From Kappaphycus alvarezii (taxonomy: Eukaryota; Rhodophyta; Florideophyceae; Gigartinales; Solieriaceae), in assembly GCA_002205965.3 (NCBI GenBank), contig NADL03000513.1, forward strand, positions 124,001-188,000: a stretch of DNA of 64,000 nucleotides, read 5' to 3'. A program made the translations under genes and the position numbers. The first letter of the stretch is position 1. The number at the start of each line of letters is the position of its first letter. Below, piece after piece: positions 20,796 through 34,482 of the stretch. A model generated the notes under the pieces. The model did not search any database, was not told the DNA's origin, and saw only the letters and a program-made list of their open reading frames with translations.

Positions 20796-22734
20796 AATTC
20801 TTTTAGGCTTCCCGAAATGATCCAACGCAGTGTGCTTGCTACAGGCCTATATTTGGATATTGGATTTCTGCCTAGATATGGATGATCTACCATCAAGAAC
20901 GCATGAGATATCAGAATTCCGTAGGTCTGAATAACGCTGGTGCATTTCTCGATCATCTGAATGGTAACAAATTTATTATTCCTTTAAACGGGTAGAGGGG
21001 CATTGTCTCCTATTTTTCTGTGCTTAAATTTATTCATTACATCTGCAGGGTTGCGTGCGAAAAGTTGTCGGACGCCTGCGTTCGAACACCAATTTTATTC
21101 CTCCTTTGCTTATTCGAAAGCCGGAATAACATTGGCATCCATAAAGCGTATCGTTTCAAATGGAGTGTCAATACCAAGCACACAGAGTGGTGGTGTGATC
21201 ATATTCAAATAATTTGTTTGGTAACTAGTAAACAGCCTAGCAGCCCAGTCCGCCTTTGATTCACGATATATTAGTTACCAAATTCGCTTTGGAACACAGT
21301 TTTCTAGCCGGACGTGCAACTTCTTTCATACGAGCTTCCCTTTCAATATCCTTGCCTTCCCGAGTCTGTCAGCTCAGATTCCCTTCACTCCACCCCTGTT
21401 ACCTAGCGATTCATATTGCGGTGGGAAACATAAGGAGCGACAGTGCCCATATCACTAAGAGTCAGAATGAAAGGTACTCCTCTCTCCCAGCTCACCAAAT
21501 CCGATACCCGCCTTGTATTCAAGGCCTATTATGGAAGAAACTCCATGCCCTGACGTAATTGGAGCAAATCTTGGGATTACCCACTAGATATCTGATACGA
21601 GCTGGTGAATCATTTCGTATCTGTCCTAGTGACTCCCTTCTGCTAAGTTGTGTCATTCCGCTGCCATCAATGTTACTAACCTAAATATGCCTCAGAACAA
21701 CTCCCATTGGACCTCAGCGATGCCACGGCCGAGTACCTACTTTCAAGCTAGCCCGTATAAAAACCTAATGGAACTGAGGCTACCTCGGCCTTTTTCCTAT
21801 ACTGCAACTTCAAAACCTCTCTATTCAAATGGGGCATAGCGCGTCATCATGGGGATATAGCATTCCTTCGAAGATATATCCTTTAAGCGTATACCACGCT
21901 TCCACTATTTAAGCTTTAATTCTTGGCTTACAGCTCGGCTTCATTTGGTTACTTCCGGGCGGAAAGGTAAGGTTCTTAACTTTCAAGAGGCGCAAGCCAC
22001 TATTTCTCCAGTGATTTTGCAAAAGCCCCTCACTTTGCAATACGAAAAGACTAAACTCCCTAAAAGGACTGGTCCAAGACAATCAAGAAAGCGTGCTACG
22101 CTAGGCGATAACCGCCGCAGATTTTCACCACATGAATACAGATCTAAGGCGTAGTTAGGTTTTCAAGGCTTGGATACGCCCTGGCTACGGCGGCCAGGAC
22201 CTCGTATAATTATGGTACCATTCTTCCTCCTGAGTATCTCTAACTGTGGCACTTGGGGTATAGGTCTTTACTCTACAACGCACTAGTCCTCAACAAGTCT
22301 TTCAGATTGCAAATGCAAAAGTATTGCGGCTCTAAAATCAGCTCACTCTTAACTTTCTATATGCACGTGAACCCTGTATTGCAGTGCCGATCGCAGTCCT
22401 TACATTTTCCAGCCATATGGACTTACTCGATAATTGGTACACCTTCACCATTTCGTTCTTTCTTGCTTCTTTGATGGCACCTTTCCCCCATTTCTAGAAC
22501 TTTCTCCTTATGAAGCAGCTGCCAATCTCTACCTGCTCTCTATCCTCGCTCAAGCCTCTTTGGAGGGTGTTTTTCGCTCTGAAAAAAGAGGTACTTTTGC
22601 CGAACTTTGAAAGTTTCCTTTATCGACTGTAGCCTAAACCAGTGACTCTGATTTCAGTGATAGGTCACATGCGGATCTTCAAAGCACTGCCCCAGTACGT
22701 TTAGGATTACCAACGATCGACTGCGGACAATAAG
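20796..22734. other. Unassigned region
   Basis: No convincing gene. Short frames (for example 21,256-21,558 and 21,945-22,154 plus) lack domains, promoters or copies elsewhere in the window. Confidence 0.4.
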
Positions 22735-23700
22735 GAGGGGTGGAATTGGTGTGCTTTACTGGTTAGGGATGCAGGACGGCTACTTGCCAAAGACTGAGGG
22801 GGACGGCTCTGTGTATTAGAGAGTCTGAAAATGAGGCCGAGTCATGAGGTATACCTCCCAGGGCTGGTGGGAGGCCAGCTGTAAGGCATGCTGCGTTGGA
22901 CGGAATCGTCGCGACAGCACGTCTTTGCATAAGGACAAATCGCACCCGCCCGAAGGACTCCATGGCTCGCACGGCGACGTGCCTAGCCACGTCTGTCAGT
23001 ACCGCCAATGCGTCCGGGTGCCACCCGCCAAGAGTGGATATCGGCACTGGGATCAGTCGGGACCTGGCATGAGTGTTGATGAAGTCTTGATACCTCCTGA
23101 ACTTCAAAGCTTTCGCGGCGTTCAGAGATGTCAAGGGGTTGAAGTAGCGGGCCCGCATACTAGCGGGAGCAAGTGGGCTGATGAATATAACGTCGAAAGA
23201 GTCTGTCCCTTCGGTGCTCCCTACAGCCTTGATGTCGGGCCTTGTACGATGTTGGCCATTGGGACAGGGTTCCATGGTAGGGTGCCACGCGCCCTTTGCT
23301 AAGTCCGACGTGAGGACCATAACGGGCGGTCGTGACGATTGATTCGCTCTCGGCCATGAAAGCAGTGCATGAGATGTTCACCGAAAATGTCCAGGGTTTC
23401 CGGGATGTTGATCCTGGGACCCGGGATGTTTGGTACCTGGCAATAATATTAGAGTCAGACGGAGAAAGCTTTGGGAGCAATGTGTGTCTTAAGGCCCGGA
23501 CATGATGCACAGTATAGACATTGTTTAGCACCGATTCGGCCCTTCGACGAGCGAAAAGCTTGTCTCCTGCCGTCGCCAGGGGGTGTGAGCGCTTGAGCCG
23601 CTTCGTGAATTGCATTAGTCAGCTGTTTTTTACGAGAGTGGCTTGTTCAAGCAAAAGGCGCTGAAGGAAACTATCTTCGACGGCGGACATGGGGCGCTCT
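22735..23700 (-). pseudogene. LINE-1 C-terminal region, best-preserved copy
   Basis: Two minus-strand frames cover it. 23,160-23,615 carries the Cys/His linker (RVPGSTSRK...NISCTAFMAESES). 22,763-23,320 carries RPDIKAVGSTEGTDSFDVIFISPLAP, then NAAKALKFRRYQDF, then GGWHPDALAVLTDVARHVAVRAMES and IPSNAACLTAGLPP near the end. RPD...FDV followed by an Lys/Arg-rich helix resembles the restriction-like endonuclease of R2-type non-LTR elements; the family as a whole is inferred. A frameshift between the two frames shows it is broken. Similar fragments occur at 1754, 2831, 3421, 8880, 15,838, 47,480, 57,268 and 61,205. Confidence 0.7.
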
Positions 23701-23837
23701 GATAGGGATATAATGGTGCCAACGGAAAAGGAACCACCGACTACATTAAATGAGAGTCGTTGCAAGCGAATGAAGTGGTACAAAAGACGTTAACGGGCGA
23801 TGAAGTGGAGTGGGCGTGAAAGCTTAGTGACTGCTCT

Positions 23838-26800
23838 TTAGCCAACTGTAGAGGAGCAATTTCGACCAGCTATACTCTGTGACTGGCGTAAAAACAGTCC
23901 TTGGGTGTGAAGTTGAATCAAGATATCATCGAAGTATAGCACAATTATTGAAACTAGGTTACCCGGCCTAGACAAATAAAGGATTGGTTCATATGGTTTG
24001 CTTTCGGATCGAGGATTTAGATTAAAACCCCGTGTTTTTGTCATACCATTGTCGTAAGACATGCTTCAGACCGTACAAGGGCTTTAGAAGTCTACAAACT
24101 TTATCAGGTATTTTGTATCACGAAAGCCCGATAGAACTTGCATATGTATCTCGTTCTCCAAACCTTTGTTCAGGAATGTGGTCATCACATCCATTTGCTC
24201 ATATTCGAGGTCAAAAAGATTTATCAAACAAAGAACATGTGGACAACAGACAGAGAAACCACAGGATCATACGTGTCCCTGCTGTCTAATACAGGGACCT
24301 ACCTAAATCCTTTGGCGACGATGCGGACTTTCAGGTCAACTTCCGTTTCACACAGAAGACGTAGCGGCAGGAATTTTGTGCATTCTCGGTTTCCAAGGGA
24401 AGATTTTAATAGTTCCATTTCTCGAATGAAGTCTTCTTCCTTCTTGGTTCCAGGCATCCACAAATCAATTTTATCGGGAGAATAAGCATCTTTGTACGAA
24501 AGCAGAGATGCTGACAGAGGTGGATGGAGCATCAGCAAAGAGAGAATCATTTTCCATAGAGTTGTAAAAAACCCACCCACTTAGCTTCTGGATATTTAAA
24601 TGAGCGACGAGGGGCAATTGCGCAAGATTAATATGGAGATGAGCGATGATTGACGATTTACGGGGACACCTTTAATGTTTCGTTATCCGGCTGCAGGGGA
24701 CTCTGTGTAAATGTTTTTCACCGAGGACTTATTTTCAAACGGAAAAGTATTTTACTCGGAATTTTCATCGAGAACTTCAGTAATAAATTGAACTTCTGGA
24801 TTTCAGACTCATTGATACGACAACTCGGGATACTCGGGATACAACCATTTCCCTACCCCGATACGCCAAAGCTTGTAACCTTTACTTTCCAAGTACTAAC
24901 CCATCATCAGGGCACCCCTTAACCTCAGGTCCAGCTTTTTGAGGCCTCTTCTACAGACGATTTACCAGCATTGTGACGTGAAACTCGCAGATGAAATGTA
25001 TTTGGAATCGTCCAGCCCCAAAGGAAATACGGGATAGAGTTTCCTGGTAGAGTGCTGATAGTTACCCGTCTCAGAAAAAAGCAGCGGTGAAGAGAGCCTC
25101 TGCTCAGAAGTATTTTGGAAGACTCTTATGATGCAAGGCCGAGCGGATCAGGTTGATAAGTGCACAATTCATTCGTTCAGCAACAAAATTTAGATGAGGC
25201 GTAGGGGACAATGTGAGCTGATTTTGAATTCTTTCTGATTCGAGGAAATACTTGAAAGCGGAATATAGGAACTTCCCACCATTGTCAGATCGCAAAGCTT
25301 TGAGAAAGAGATGTTCTTCTCCCGGAAGGGGATGTTCGTCATAAAAATTCGTGAAAGTAAAGTTTAATTAGAGATCAACCAGTATGTTTTTCCTCGATTG
25401 CTTCGTATTCTTTGAAACATTCCAGAACATACGACGTGTGCATCAAAGATAAACGTTCGTCCACTTGGAGTAGTTTTCAATAAATTATACGAAAAACCCT
25501 ACGCCGCCAAGAGAAAGTCTCGATAGGTACCAAAACATCTGAGTGAACTAACTCGAGGAGCTTTGTAGAGGGAATATCTCATGTCTCAGCGTTCGGTGCA
25601 CGATACGAGTGGCTAAGGTTACACCCAACGCAATATTATTCTCTTTCAATCTTTGAGCTTTATGCTCTGTATGGCCCCATTTCTGACCATTGACTTGAAT
25701 GCACTGCTGTTGACGTGTGCAAGCTGTTCGTGTCAGGTCGTAAGGGAAGATAGCAGAGAGACCTCTGAAGCGGAAGGAATTGATGAGTGCTGGGCCATGT
25801 TCTATGTGTATAAACCATTAAAAATTGTTGCAATAGAAGGGTAGAGCCTTTAGTACCACTGACGAGAGGAACTCCCTCGCGATCGAAATTAGAGTTGATT
25901 CCTCGATCTGCCATGGGAGATACTGAAAGTAATTGATAGCGAAAGTTCAGGACGTGCATTAAGTTATTCAGCATTCATTTGAATGTCGCGTGACTCCGAT
26001 TAATGGCCAGGGCTACATTTCCAGAGCCTTCGATGGGCGTTGAAGAGTCAGCTCCCAGATCTAGTGTTGAAGGGAATGAAGAGGGATTGTACGTAGTGAA
26101 AGCTGAGCGATCATGCGTTACACGCGAAGTGCATCACGAATCAATAAACAAATCATTTGAAAGAAAGATTGATGTGACAATGGTATGCAGTGCAACATTC
26201 GTTTGTTCGGAGAGGTTGAGTGGACAGCTGAAACTCTCGATAACGATGCCACCTGGAATAAATCCTGTTTTAATGTCACGAGGATTATTCGAGTGAGCCA
26301 AATTTGGGTATTCAGAGATGTTCGGTGGACATAAAATGTCCTCGGATTCTTAATCATTGAAATTTTCCTGCGAGGTTACAAGTTCCTTACGCCATCACGG
26401 GCCTTGTCCGCCTTGTCTAGACTAGCTCGAGCGGGGTGGCCAACAGTAGCGGGGTGAGGGCATTTTGTGGAACAGCGACTGCTTTCATGATGTTTTCCGC
26501 AGTTTATACACATTTCTGTAGAGGGATTTCGCTCGAATTTCGAACGTTCTCTGACTGGAAATGCTGCAAACTACGAGAATCTCAGGGTATCGTGATCACG
26601 TTGAGCATGACGTTGTTCCTCCGACGCATCGACTGTGGAAGAGTTCGAACGAAAGTTTGTCGTCATCAATGTGAGGAACATCGAGTGTTTAGAGCCGACT
26701 GTCGGAGCGATCAGGGAGTCCATTTAGAAAGTATATGATCATCTCACTATCTTCGAAGGGGACCGAAATCTCCTTCACAGTGGCTGCACGCTGAAGAATT

Positions 26801-27180
26801 GTAGCGGCAAAAGGTATTATCTTCACTTTTTTATCATCCTTGCATTGTAAAAGCGACGCCTTGCAGCTAGCTGTTTCAAAGATAGTGTTTTTCAAAGATG
26901 AAACAAATGAAAGACCACATGAATTTGGCGGTGATGGCATATTGTACCCTGCTCAAGATGTGTATCAGAGAGAGTCAGCCCGATAAAGGCGCGTACCTTA
27001 CAGTCTACCTTCTTCCATGAGGAGTATGCTACTGGGAAGATTCCGGATTTTTTTCTATGAGGTGGTCGTCATTTTCTCTTGATGAGAGTAATAGCAGTAT
27101 TCGGGACTTCCAGATTTGAGAAGTTTCATCTCGGAGCTTTTCGAGACTTTCGATACGAATTTCAGAAGAATCCATTATCT
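23838..27180 (-). pseudogene. Copia relic D, gag-pol remnant
   Basis: Domains in minus-strand order: gag (26,689-26,940) with a Cys-rich zinc-knuckle-like piece after it (about 26,470-26,530); gag-pre-integrase with NFRYQLLSVSPMADRGIN and THRTWPSTHQF (25,660-25,974); integrase core MRSDNGGKFLYSAFK (25,104-25,295); RT start with CETEVDLKVRIVAKGFR (24,299-24,580); LLKPLYGLK (about 24,060-24,110); and the catalytic box LYFDDILI (23,838-24,062), where YVDD has become YFDD. Each piece is in a different frame. No flanking LTR pair was found. Confidence 0.75.
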
Positions 27181-29159
27181 AATGCAGTACAGTGATTGGA
27201 AACTGTGATTGAGCAAAGAAGATACGTAGTTATTCCAGGTACAGTTTACTTATTTCTACGCTTGATGTGTTCTTCTCTGTCTTGCCTTGTCTGGAACAGG
27301 CGATTGCACCAGACACAGGAAGTGATGCATGTTCTCCTCTCGGCGCTGTTCTGATACTTCTTACCTCCTCTGTGTTGCTCGAACTGATTTGGTCCGGACA
27401 CCTTTAGCTGTCAAAGATCGAAAACAAGGAAGCAATCCTTCGGCTTGAAGGAAGGGAAAAAAATTGAGATAAAGAAATAGGAGCGAAGGGAAGCGGAGCC
27501 GGAGAAAGAGGTTCGACTGAGAGAGGAGCCGGAACTCTTGCAGGTGGAGGAGGGGATGCAAGACGGAGAGCAATTAGCGACAGAAGAGACTGAAAAAGAG
27601 TACCTAGAGACGTAGTCGGCTGAAATGGTGTTGAAGGGGCAGGAGTAGGAGAGGGAGAAATCAAAGAAACACCTTCAACGGAAGCAGCCGGATTGGTGTT
27701 CCGACGGCTTTGGTTGGCTTTCCTCATGTTTAGATGAGATAGAAAGGGGCTTGGTGAAATTTATAGGCTTTTTCGACGAATTTCCGGTAGCAAACTTCTT
27801 AAGTAGTGCATAGACGGAAAACGTGAAAAATTCCCAAAAAGATAAGTGAGTAGATAATACAGATATGTTGTAAAGGTCACGTGCAAACCAAAAGCAACGT
27901 TTTCAGTCCCTAACCTGCGTGAGGTGTGTTACTTTCTCCCTACACATAGTATGGGGTAGCCCCGAGGTGGTTGCGCGACGACGACTATAGTGAGTCCAAG
28001 AGGAAGGTTTTTTCAGCAGCGATAGCGGCCAGTAACCCATAACCTGATAAAGGAAGTATGGAGATGGGACGGAGAGAGAGAAGAGAGAGGAAAGTGAAAA
28101 AAGTGAGACAAGGAGATTGAAAGAGAGAGAAAGAGCGAGAAGGAGTAAGGGGTCAAAGAAGAGAGCTGATAGGAGGGAAGAAACTGAGATTTTAATGTGA
28201 CAGAACATGGAGGAGACCGGGGCTTTATATATGACTCGAGGCGAGTCGACTGGTGGTTCCACACGATCGAAAGAAGTTTTCAGAAGCCATGTGCAAGACG
28301 GTGGGAGGCTAAACCTAAACTTGCTTTGAGCTGATGTGAAGAGATCAGCTCAAGTTAATAGAACTGTACAGTGCACTAGCCTGACGGTCTCAAGTTCTAG
28401 GTTGTACAGTAAACTACTGTAATAGACGCTCTGTAAGGCTTTTTGCTAGCTGTAAGCTGTCAGCAGAAGCAACAGCAAGTAATTACACTAGCAACATACA
28501 CATCATCGTCAAGAGTACCATGCACGAAAGGCCGTTTTTAACGTCCATTTGGTGTACAGTGTACCCTTTCCTAACTGTCACAGCAAGGAATATGTCGAAT
28601 GTCTGTAAAATATACAAACAGGCGCTAACGTCTGATCGAGGTCACTATGAAGACATCCCTCTTTCCTAGAAGACGAGCTTTGTGTCCACTGAGGTTTCTC
28701 TGGTCGCCATATTTCCGAGCAAATAACATTTGCGTACTGACTGCTTGATGCTAGGCGGACTTTTTATAATCATCCTACGTTTGATGCTTCTTAATTTTGC
28801 TCAGGTCCGATTCGATAGCAATAATTCATTACTCGTTCTCTTCAGATGTTTAAGCTTCATCTACTGTCAATTGTACTGGGGCTTCTGAGTATTTCATGAC
28901 TTTTGCGCGTGCGATTAGCGCATTATCTGGTATGAAACGGTACGGCTTCGTCCTCGACCGAGCCGGATATCTTCTTCTGGACTCCTCACTCCTGGCAACA
29001 ACCTGTCCGTCTCGGTTGGATACTATGAGATGAGCTCCTCGTTTAGGGTGCGATCACAAATCCAAACCTCAGCAGTCAGATTGGGCCCGAACGCACTGTC
29101 CCCATTCGATGCACATCTCTCACCTCTCTCGGTCGATGATTTCGTGCTTTTGCGTACTA
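27181..29159. other. Unassigned, partly purine-rich
   Basis: A Pro/Ser-rich minus-strand frame (27,404-27,727, starting MRKANQSRRNTNPAASVEG) may be the leader or 5' part of copia relic D, but nothing proves it. Sequence at 28,065-28,165 is a GA-rich low-complexity tract. Around 28,350-28,570 there are several TACAGTA/TGTACAGT words. No gene recognised. Confidence 0.4.
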
Positions 29160-31538
29160 TTTAAAGAATCAGCACCAAACTACTGTATCGAGGAAAACAA
29201 TTTGATCCTTACTCAGTGGTACATGATGTAGAAATAACCGATTATTGTCACGGTTACCTGCCTCATGGTGAAAATGGAAGTGCTCTTCAAGGATAGTAAA
29301 CTCGTCGAGACGTAAGGCATACCTTTGTTTCTGGAATCTAAATCTTGTACTGATCATTTTGATAACAACTGAGCACCACTCCCCTCTTCTGATTTCCCTT
29401 CCATCTTTGGTAACGTCTCTCCTTCGGTATGTGATGGTATGGTAGTGACCCGAAACACAAGAAAAATGGCAGATCAGGTTTGTCCCCTGTCATCAACTCG
29501 TGGGGGGTAGTTGACGGCTCCCTGGGACTGGGTAATAGGTTTCATACATGGGAGGCATGCAAAACGGCTTCCGCCCAAACTGCTTTGGTAACCAGGCATA
29601 AACAAAAATGGTCCTGGTACACCCAACGCCAGTTCCATTCATTCAGTCAGCTAGCCTATTCTGGAACTTTGAATAGGGGGGAGCAGTCATTTCTTTACTC
29701 CATTCCTCCTGAAGACATCCTTCGAACTCAAAGTACTCACTACCATTGTCGTTAAGGAGCTGATTTCTAATGCGACTATTCGTGCTCTCCACCAATGCCT
29801 GGAAGAACTTAAACTGGTGAAAATTTTCACTCTTTTGCACAAGAGGTTGAATAGATACATATCCTGAGTGGTCATCAATAGAGGAAATAAAGTATCGACT
29901 CCCAGAAAACGAGGCCACCAACAGGGGACCAAAAATATCGGAATGTATGAAAGTTCCAACAACCTTTGAGCGATCGGTATTCTTTCGAGTAGTTCCTTCT
30001 TATATTCCCCATGATGCAGCTGTCTCAAAAATCTTACCTTCCTGGCTTGGCTGTATACTTCACATCGACAGCTATTCTCTTGAGGAGCCTATCTACACTG
30101 GAGATAGAAGCATGATAGAGGCCTTTGATTCAAAAGTATGAGATCAGAATCATTAGCGGACACTTTTCATCCTAAAGCGGTACTGTGGCTTGTAGTTCGA
30201 ACAAAATGTATGCACTCAGCAGAAACAATGTAAATGCCTACAATGCGTTCTCCATGAAATTGCAATTTCTACCCTTCACACCGCTGCAGCCATAACGACC
30301 AAAGCGAATTTCAAAGCCATTTTGACAAAGCCTGGAAAAGACAAAAGGTTAGTCTGTTGTTCTTGTAGGAGTAGCACATCATCGAGAAAGACGTCCTGAA
30401 CTCGACTTTGATATCTCTCTGATACTGCTGCACTAATTTTTCATCGAGCTTCTGTGTGTGGCATGCACACGTTTCCCATCCCCAAGGATGATATTATGAC
30501 GTGGTAACATCTCTAAGGCATAAAGCCACTATTTACATCAGACCATATTGTTAGAGGTGCCAGAGTCTAGAAAAAGCTTTCTGACGACGGCTCACAGCTT
30601 CCTCTTATCAACATGTAACCATTCATAGAGTTACTCACAGCAAGTACGCTCTGTAATTGATCTCGATTATAACTCTTACTTCCTTTTCCAGCACACTACC
30701 AGAAAGAGAGCTGCTCATCTTTCACTTGCGATTCGTTCGTATGTATGCTAGTCTGCGATTCCAGAAAGGGCTTCCCCGCATGGAGCCTACAATGTAGAGC
30801 TATGTGCCCCAGTTTTTGGCATCTGAAACAGCGATGACCTTCGTTCCTTTTGCACCACTCCTTCTTTCCTCGAGATACACTTCCATTCTTCCCAGCTGCA
30901 AAGAAGATCTGCTCCTGATCTGCAGATCAATTGACTTCGATCCGGATTGCAGACCAATTTCCTTAAATTCCTGCATCATTGTCGCTGATACAGTCTCCAA
31001 TCTAGCTTCGCCTTATGGTCTGCAATGACGCAATGATTGGGCCTTACGATGAACGATGCTGCTCCTAAAATGAGCCGAGAAAAACAGCAACTTGTAAGTC
31101 TTCATCAGCCTCACACTTCTCATGGGTTAGATCGGATATATCTTCCAAGAATAAAACAACCAAACCTTATCCTCCTTCCCATGGCTGAGAGCCAAATAAA
31201 AATCACAAATAGATCTACAGTACATAACATTGCATTGATTCACCCTAAAACGATGTACCAGATAGCTCTCCCTGCAACCGAACTTTATTAGCTGTATTAG
31301 AGACCGCTTGCCGATCTTTGAGTCTAGAAAAAATCTTGACTGGGTTTCTCTGTACGAAGCACACGCGAAAAGGACGATCCCCGAGGCCATGAATGATGAT
31401 GGCACGAGCGTTGTGTCCTCTTTGCTAAGTCTGCATCAAGTGTGCCATCAACCTTTTTGAGACAATTCTCCATCACAATATTCAAGACTTTCTTGGATTC
31501 AAGAGCGGTTTCAGTGTGAGCTAAACAAAGGTGGAAGT
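29160..31538 (-). pseudogene. Copia relic E, gag-pol remnant, part 1
   Basis: Minus-strand order: part of gag (31,324-31,538); a CCHC zinc knuckle CFRCQKLGHIALHC (30,789-30,830) inside a basic region; gag-pre-integrase remnants (HHGEYKKE, about 30,010-30,030); integrase with FISSIDDHSGYVSIQP and LNDNGSEYFEFEG (29,643-29,921); and a short later piece (29,169-29,357). The first catalytic Asp (IDDHSG) and the NDNG box are visible. Frameshifts and stops are frequent. Element B is inserted at its right end and the gag continues at 37,045. Confidence 0.7.
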
Positions 31539-32059
31539 TGTGAAAATTGACCAAATATTTTATCTCTATCCTGGTGTCCTACAGTGATGCTGAATTGTTG
31601 AGCAATATTTTTATTGAGGCCCACAATTTATATTTATTGTGAATCATCAAGGAATAATTTTATCTATTTTACACTGGCCCTATTTTACGATGAGTTCAGT
31701 GTGTAATAATTTTTATGTCCTACAGTTGGGTTTTTATATTTTACAGGCTATAATTATATGCATTTATGCTGCCAACAAATTATTATCTGGATGAGTACTT
31801 ACCTGGAAAGTACTGCAATAATTATTGCTGAGCCTGAATCATGTCTACCAAAATTATTGTACCCTGGTGTAGAGTATAAGTAGTAAAGGTTGTTAGAAAT
31901 ATTTTTTACATCCTCGGGCCATCGAAATATTTCCCTTGATCAGATATCACTAAATTTAGTTTTCTATTCATTATTCATTCTAAGTCAATTAAGGCATTTA
32001 TTTATTTAATCAAATTGGAACTATTTATTTTTGGATCTACCTATCCCAGTTATTTTGCA
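31539..32059 (+). repeat. 5' LTR of copia element B
   Basis: 521-bp direct repeat of 36,517-37,039. TTATGGGCCCAGATCGCCC follows directly and is the likely primer-binding region, parallel to element A. Confidence 0.92.
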
Positions 32060-32088
32060 GTTATGGGCCCAGATCGCCCTGAAATTCC

Positions 32089-33200
32089 TTCAAGGCCGAA
32101 ATTTTCATGAGATCTTCGCACGGCTCCTTGGACAGATGTAAAGGACCTCAAGAAAAATATTTTGATGCTGTTCACAGATGGAAATCTGCCCATTGTTTAT
32201 TACCAGCATCAAATTCTAATAAGGTTCGAAGGCAGTACAAGGTCTTGTACTACAATCAGAATTATTTGGACGAGCTCTTGATATTTGTAAAAAATTCCAG
32301 ACACAGAAATTCAGTCTGAAAATGGTGCATTAGCGATTGGTAACGCTATTCATAAGGTGGGTCCTCTATCATCTATATCAGATACATTTCAAAAATTCTT
32401 AGATCTATTGCACACTACTCGTGTGATAATGAGTCTTTCAAAAAATTCGAATCACGGTTGATGCTCAAATTGCCCGATTTCATTCATATACTGGTACTTC
32501 GAAATTACCTGAAGCATTGCTATCATTTTTACTCCTGGCTAATTCCAAAATTGATTCAAGCCAGCGAGTATCTATTTTGGCTGCTGCTTCTCCGAAGCAT
32601 GAAGAACAAGTCGATTTGGAAAAAGGAGAAATCCTATAATTAATCAAATATTCAGAAATATCATCTATTATTCGTGCATGTGATAAACCGAAAAATACAA
32701 ATCAAATATATGGAAATGCTCAAAAATATATCTCTTCAAGTCAATCAAATATTTCATACGGAGAAAAGAAAAATTTCAAGAAAAATAATAAGCAAAGATT
32801 ATCTCCTGAAGACTTTGCTGCCCTCAAGGCAAAATCAACTTGTGACCGATGTGGAGAAATTGGCCATTGGGCCTATGAAAAGATAAATGCAAGAGTGCTA
32901 AAAATTATCATAAAGGTTCATCATCTAGAATGGGAAATGCAGAAAATATCAAAGACAAAAATGATTCTGGTTCTGTAACATTTCATATGGTAAAAACGGT
33001 GCTTGATTCTCCGTCAAATGAGTTTTACCCAGGTCCGTTACTTGATGATGGAGCACCCTATAGTGGAATGTGGATTGTTGAATTACGAGCATTTTCGAAA
33101 CTTATTTTAACGGAATGGAATGGAATTCTGGATGACCTTCCTGAATGTATCAAGGACACGCCCTTCTGGCAATACGGAAATAGCGCCCACTCAAGCGAAA
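32089..33200 (+). pseudogene. Copia B gag and protease region
   Basis: The plus-strand frames give a gag with several stops, then a zinc knuckle beginning CDRCGEIGHWAYE at 32,841; its last Cys lies after a frame break. Next comes a protease-like box LLDDGAPYSGM (about 33,038-33,070), with D-D-G in place of D-S/T-G. The frame at 32,930-33,208 spans the protease. Element A has a CDRC...G-Y/H-W knuckle at the same place. Confidence 0.65.
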
Positions 33201-33335
33201 AAAAATGATCGGGACAATATTTTTATCAGCTATTTCAGACAATGGAAATCAGGTTAAAATAAGGCATTTAATATTCAGTGATCATCTCAATGGGTTATTG
33301 GAAGAAATATCACAAGAAAATCAAATATAATTCAT

Positions 33336-34482
33336 ATGACGGACAATCGCATTGAGTTCGAGTCCCCAAATAATTCAATCGATTCTATATCATTGGTGGA
33401 TCATGGTCACCATTGTTATGTACCCGGAAATATATTCATACAATCATCAGAACCTATTGAAAACTCATTTCTATCAGCAATTTGTTCCAACCATATCAAT
33501 ACATCAAAAAACATATCTTGGGCTGAAAAGAAGAAAATAATTAATAAGTTGCACAAATATGTATGTGGTCACTCAAATGATGATGATATAAAACTATTGT
33601 TACAAAGAAATTTTATGGGACGATGAAAGCAAAAATATTTATCAAGCATAATTGACTCCTGGAAATTTTGTGATGTCACAAAAAAACCATCTCATCCTCG
33701 TGCAGTATCTTTAAGCTCTATATCTCGCGGATTTAATGAATTGGTTGTGTGGATCATTTTTTTGTGGAAAACTTGGATATTTTCACATTATGGACTCAGT
33801 TACCAGGTATTCAACTGGTTCAATAGTGCCCTCTTTAAGGATGGAAAATTGCATTAATTGTATTGAGACTCTCTGGTTAGCACCATTTTGGGACCCTAAC
33901 AATTTAATGGGAGATCAGGCGTTTGACAATGATATTTTCAGAAGCTATCTTGAGGAAAGAGGAATTTCATTTTGTCCTATTGGTTCCCGCCGCCACAACA
34001 AAAATTTTATTGAGTCGAAACATAAGATATTCAGAGAAATATATATCCGTTTAAAAATGTCCGATTCTTCTGCAAGTAATACGGTTCGTATTGCTCGAAT
34101 GTTTCAAATATCAAATGATTTATATGGAAATGATGTTGTTTCTTCATACGAGCTTTCCACTGGTCACACTCGGCCCATCGATAATTATGGTCCTCGAATT
34201 ATACCAAATGATTTAAGAGAAGCTCATAATGAGCTAATAGCCAAGAGGAAATTAAATCTTATTCTAAAATCAAAGTCTATGACCGATATTCCAATTAATG
34301 TTGGCGATATTGTGGAAATCTTTATTCATCTACCAAATCAGAAAAAAGGATCTTGGTCATCGCCCAAACCAGTATTGGAATTCGACAAAAATCTCTTATC
34401 GTCACAGTACCTGGATCCAGTGGAAAATTTATACATACGGCAATTGAAGATGTCCGACATTCCGTTTCATCTAATGAACTAG
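33336..34482 (+). pseudogene. Copia B integrase
   Basis: 33,336-33,626 carries the N-terminal His/Cys-type region (VDHGHHCYVPGN, LHKYVCGHSNDDD). After a short break, 33,736-34,482 (248 codons) carries the catalytic core: HIMDSVTRYSTGSIV, GDQAFDNDIFRSYLEERGI, and RRHNKNFIESKHKIFREI with the catalytic Glu. The RRHNKNxIESKH box is typical of the GalEa-like copia group. The 248-codon frame is the longest continuous coding stretch of the element after RT. The frame is broken between the two pieces. Confidence 0.8.

Noticed and set aside
22844..23302. Plus-strand frame of 152 codons
   Set aside because: Antisense shadow of the LINE-1 endonuclease-like region.
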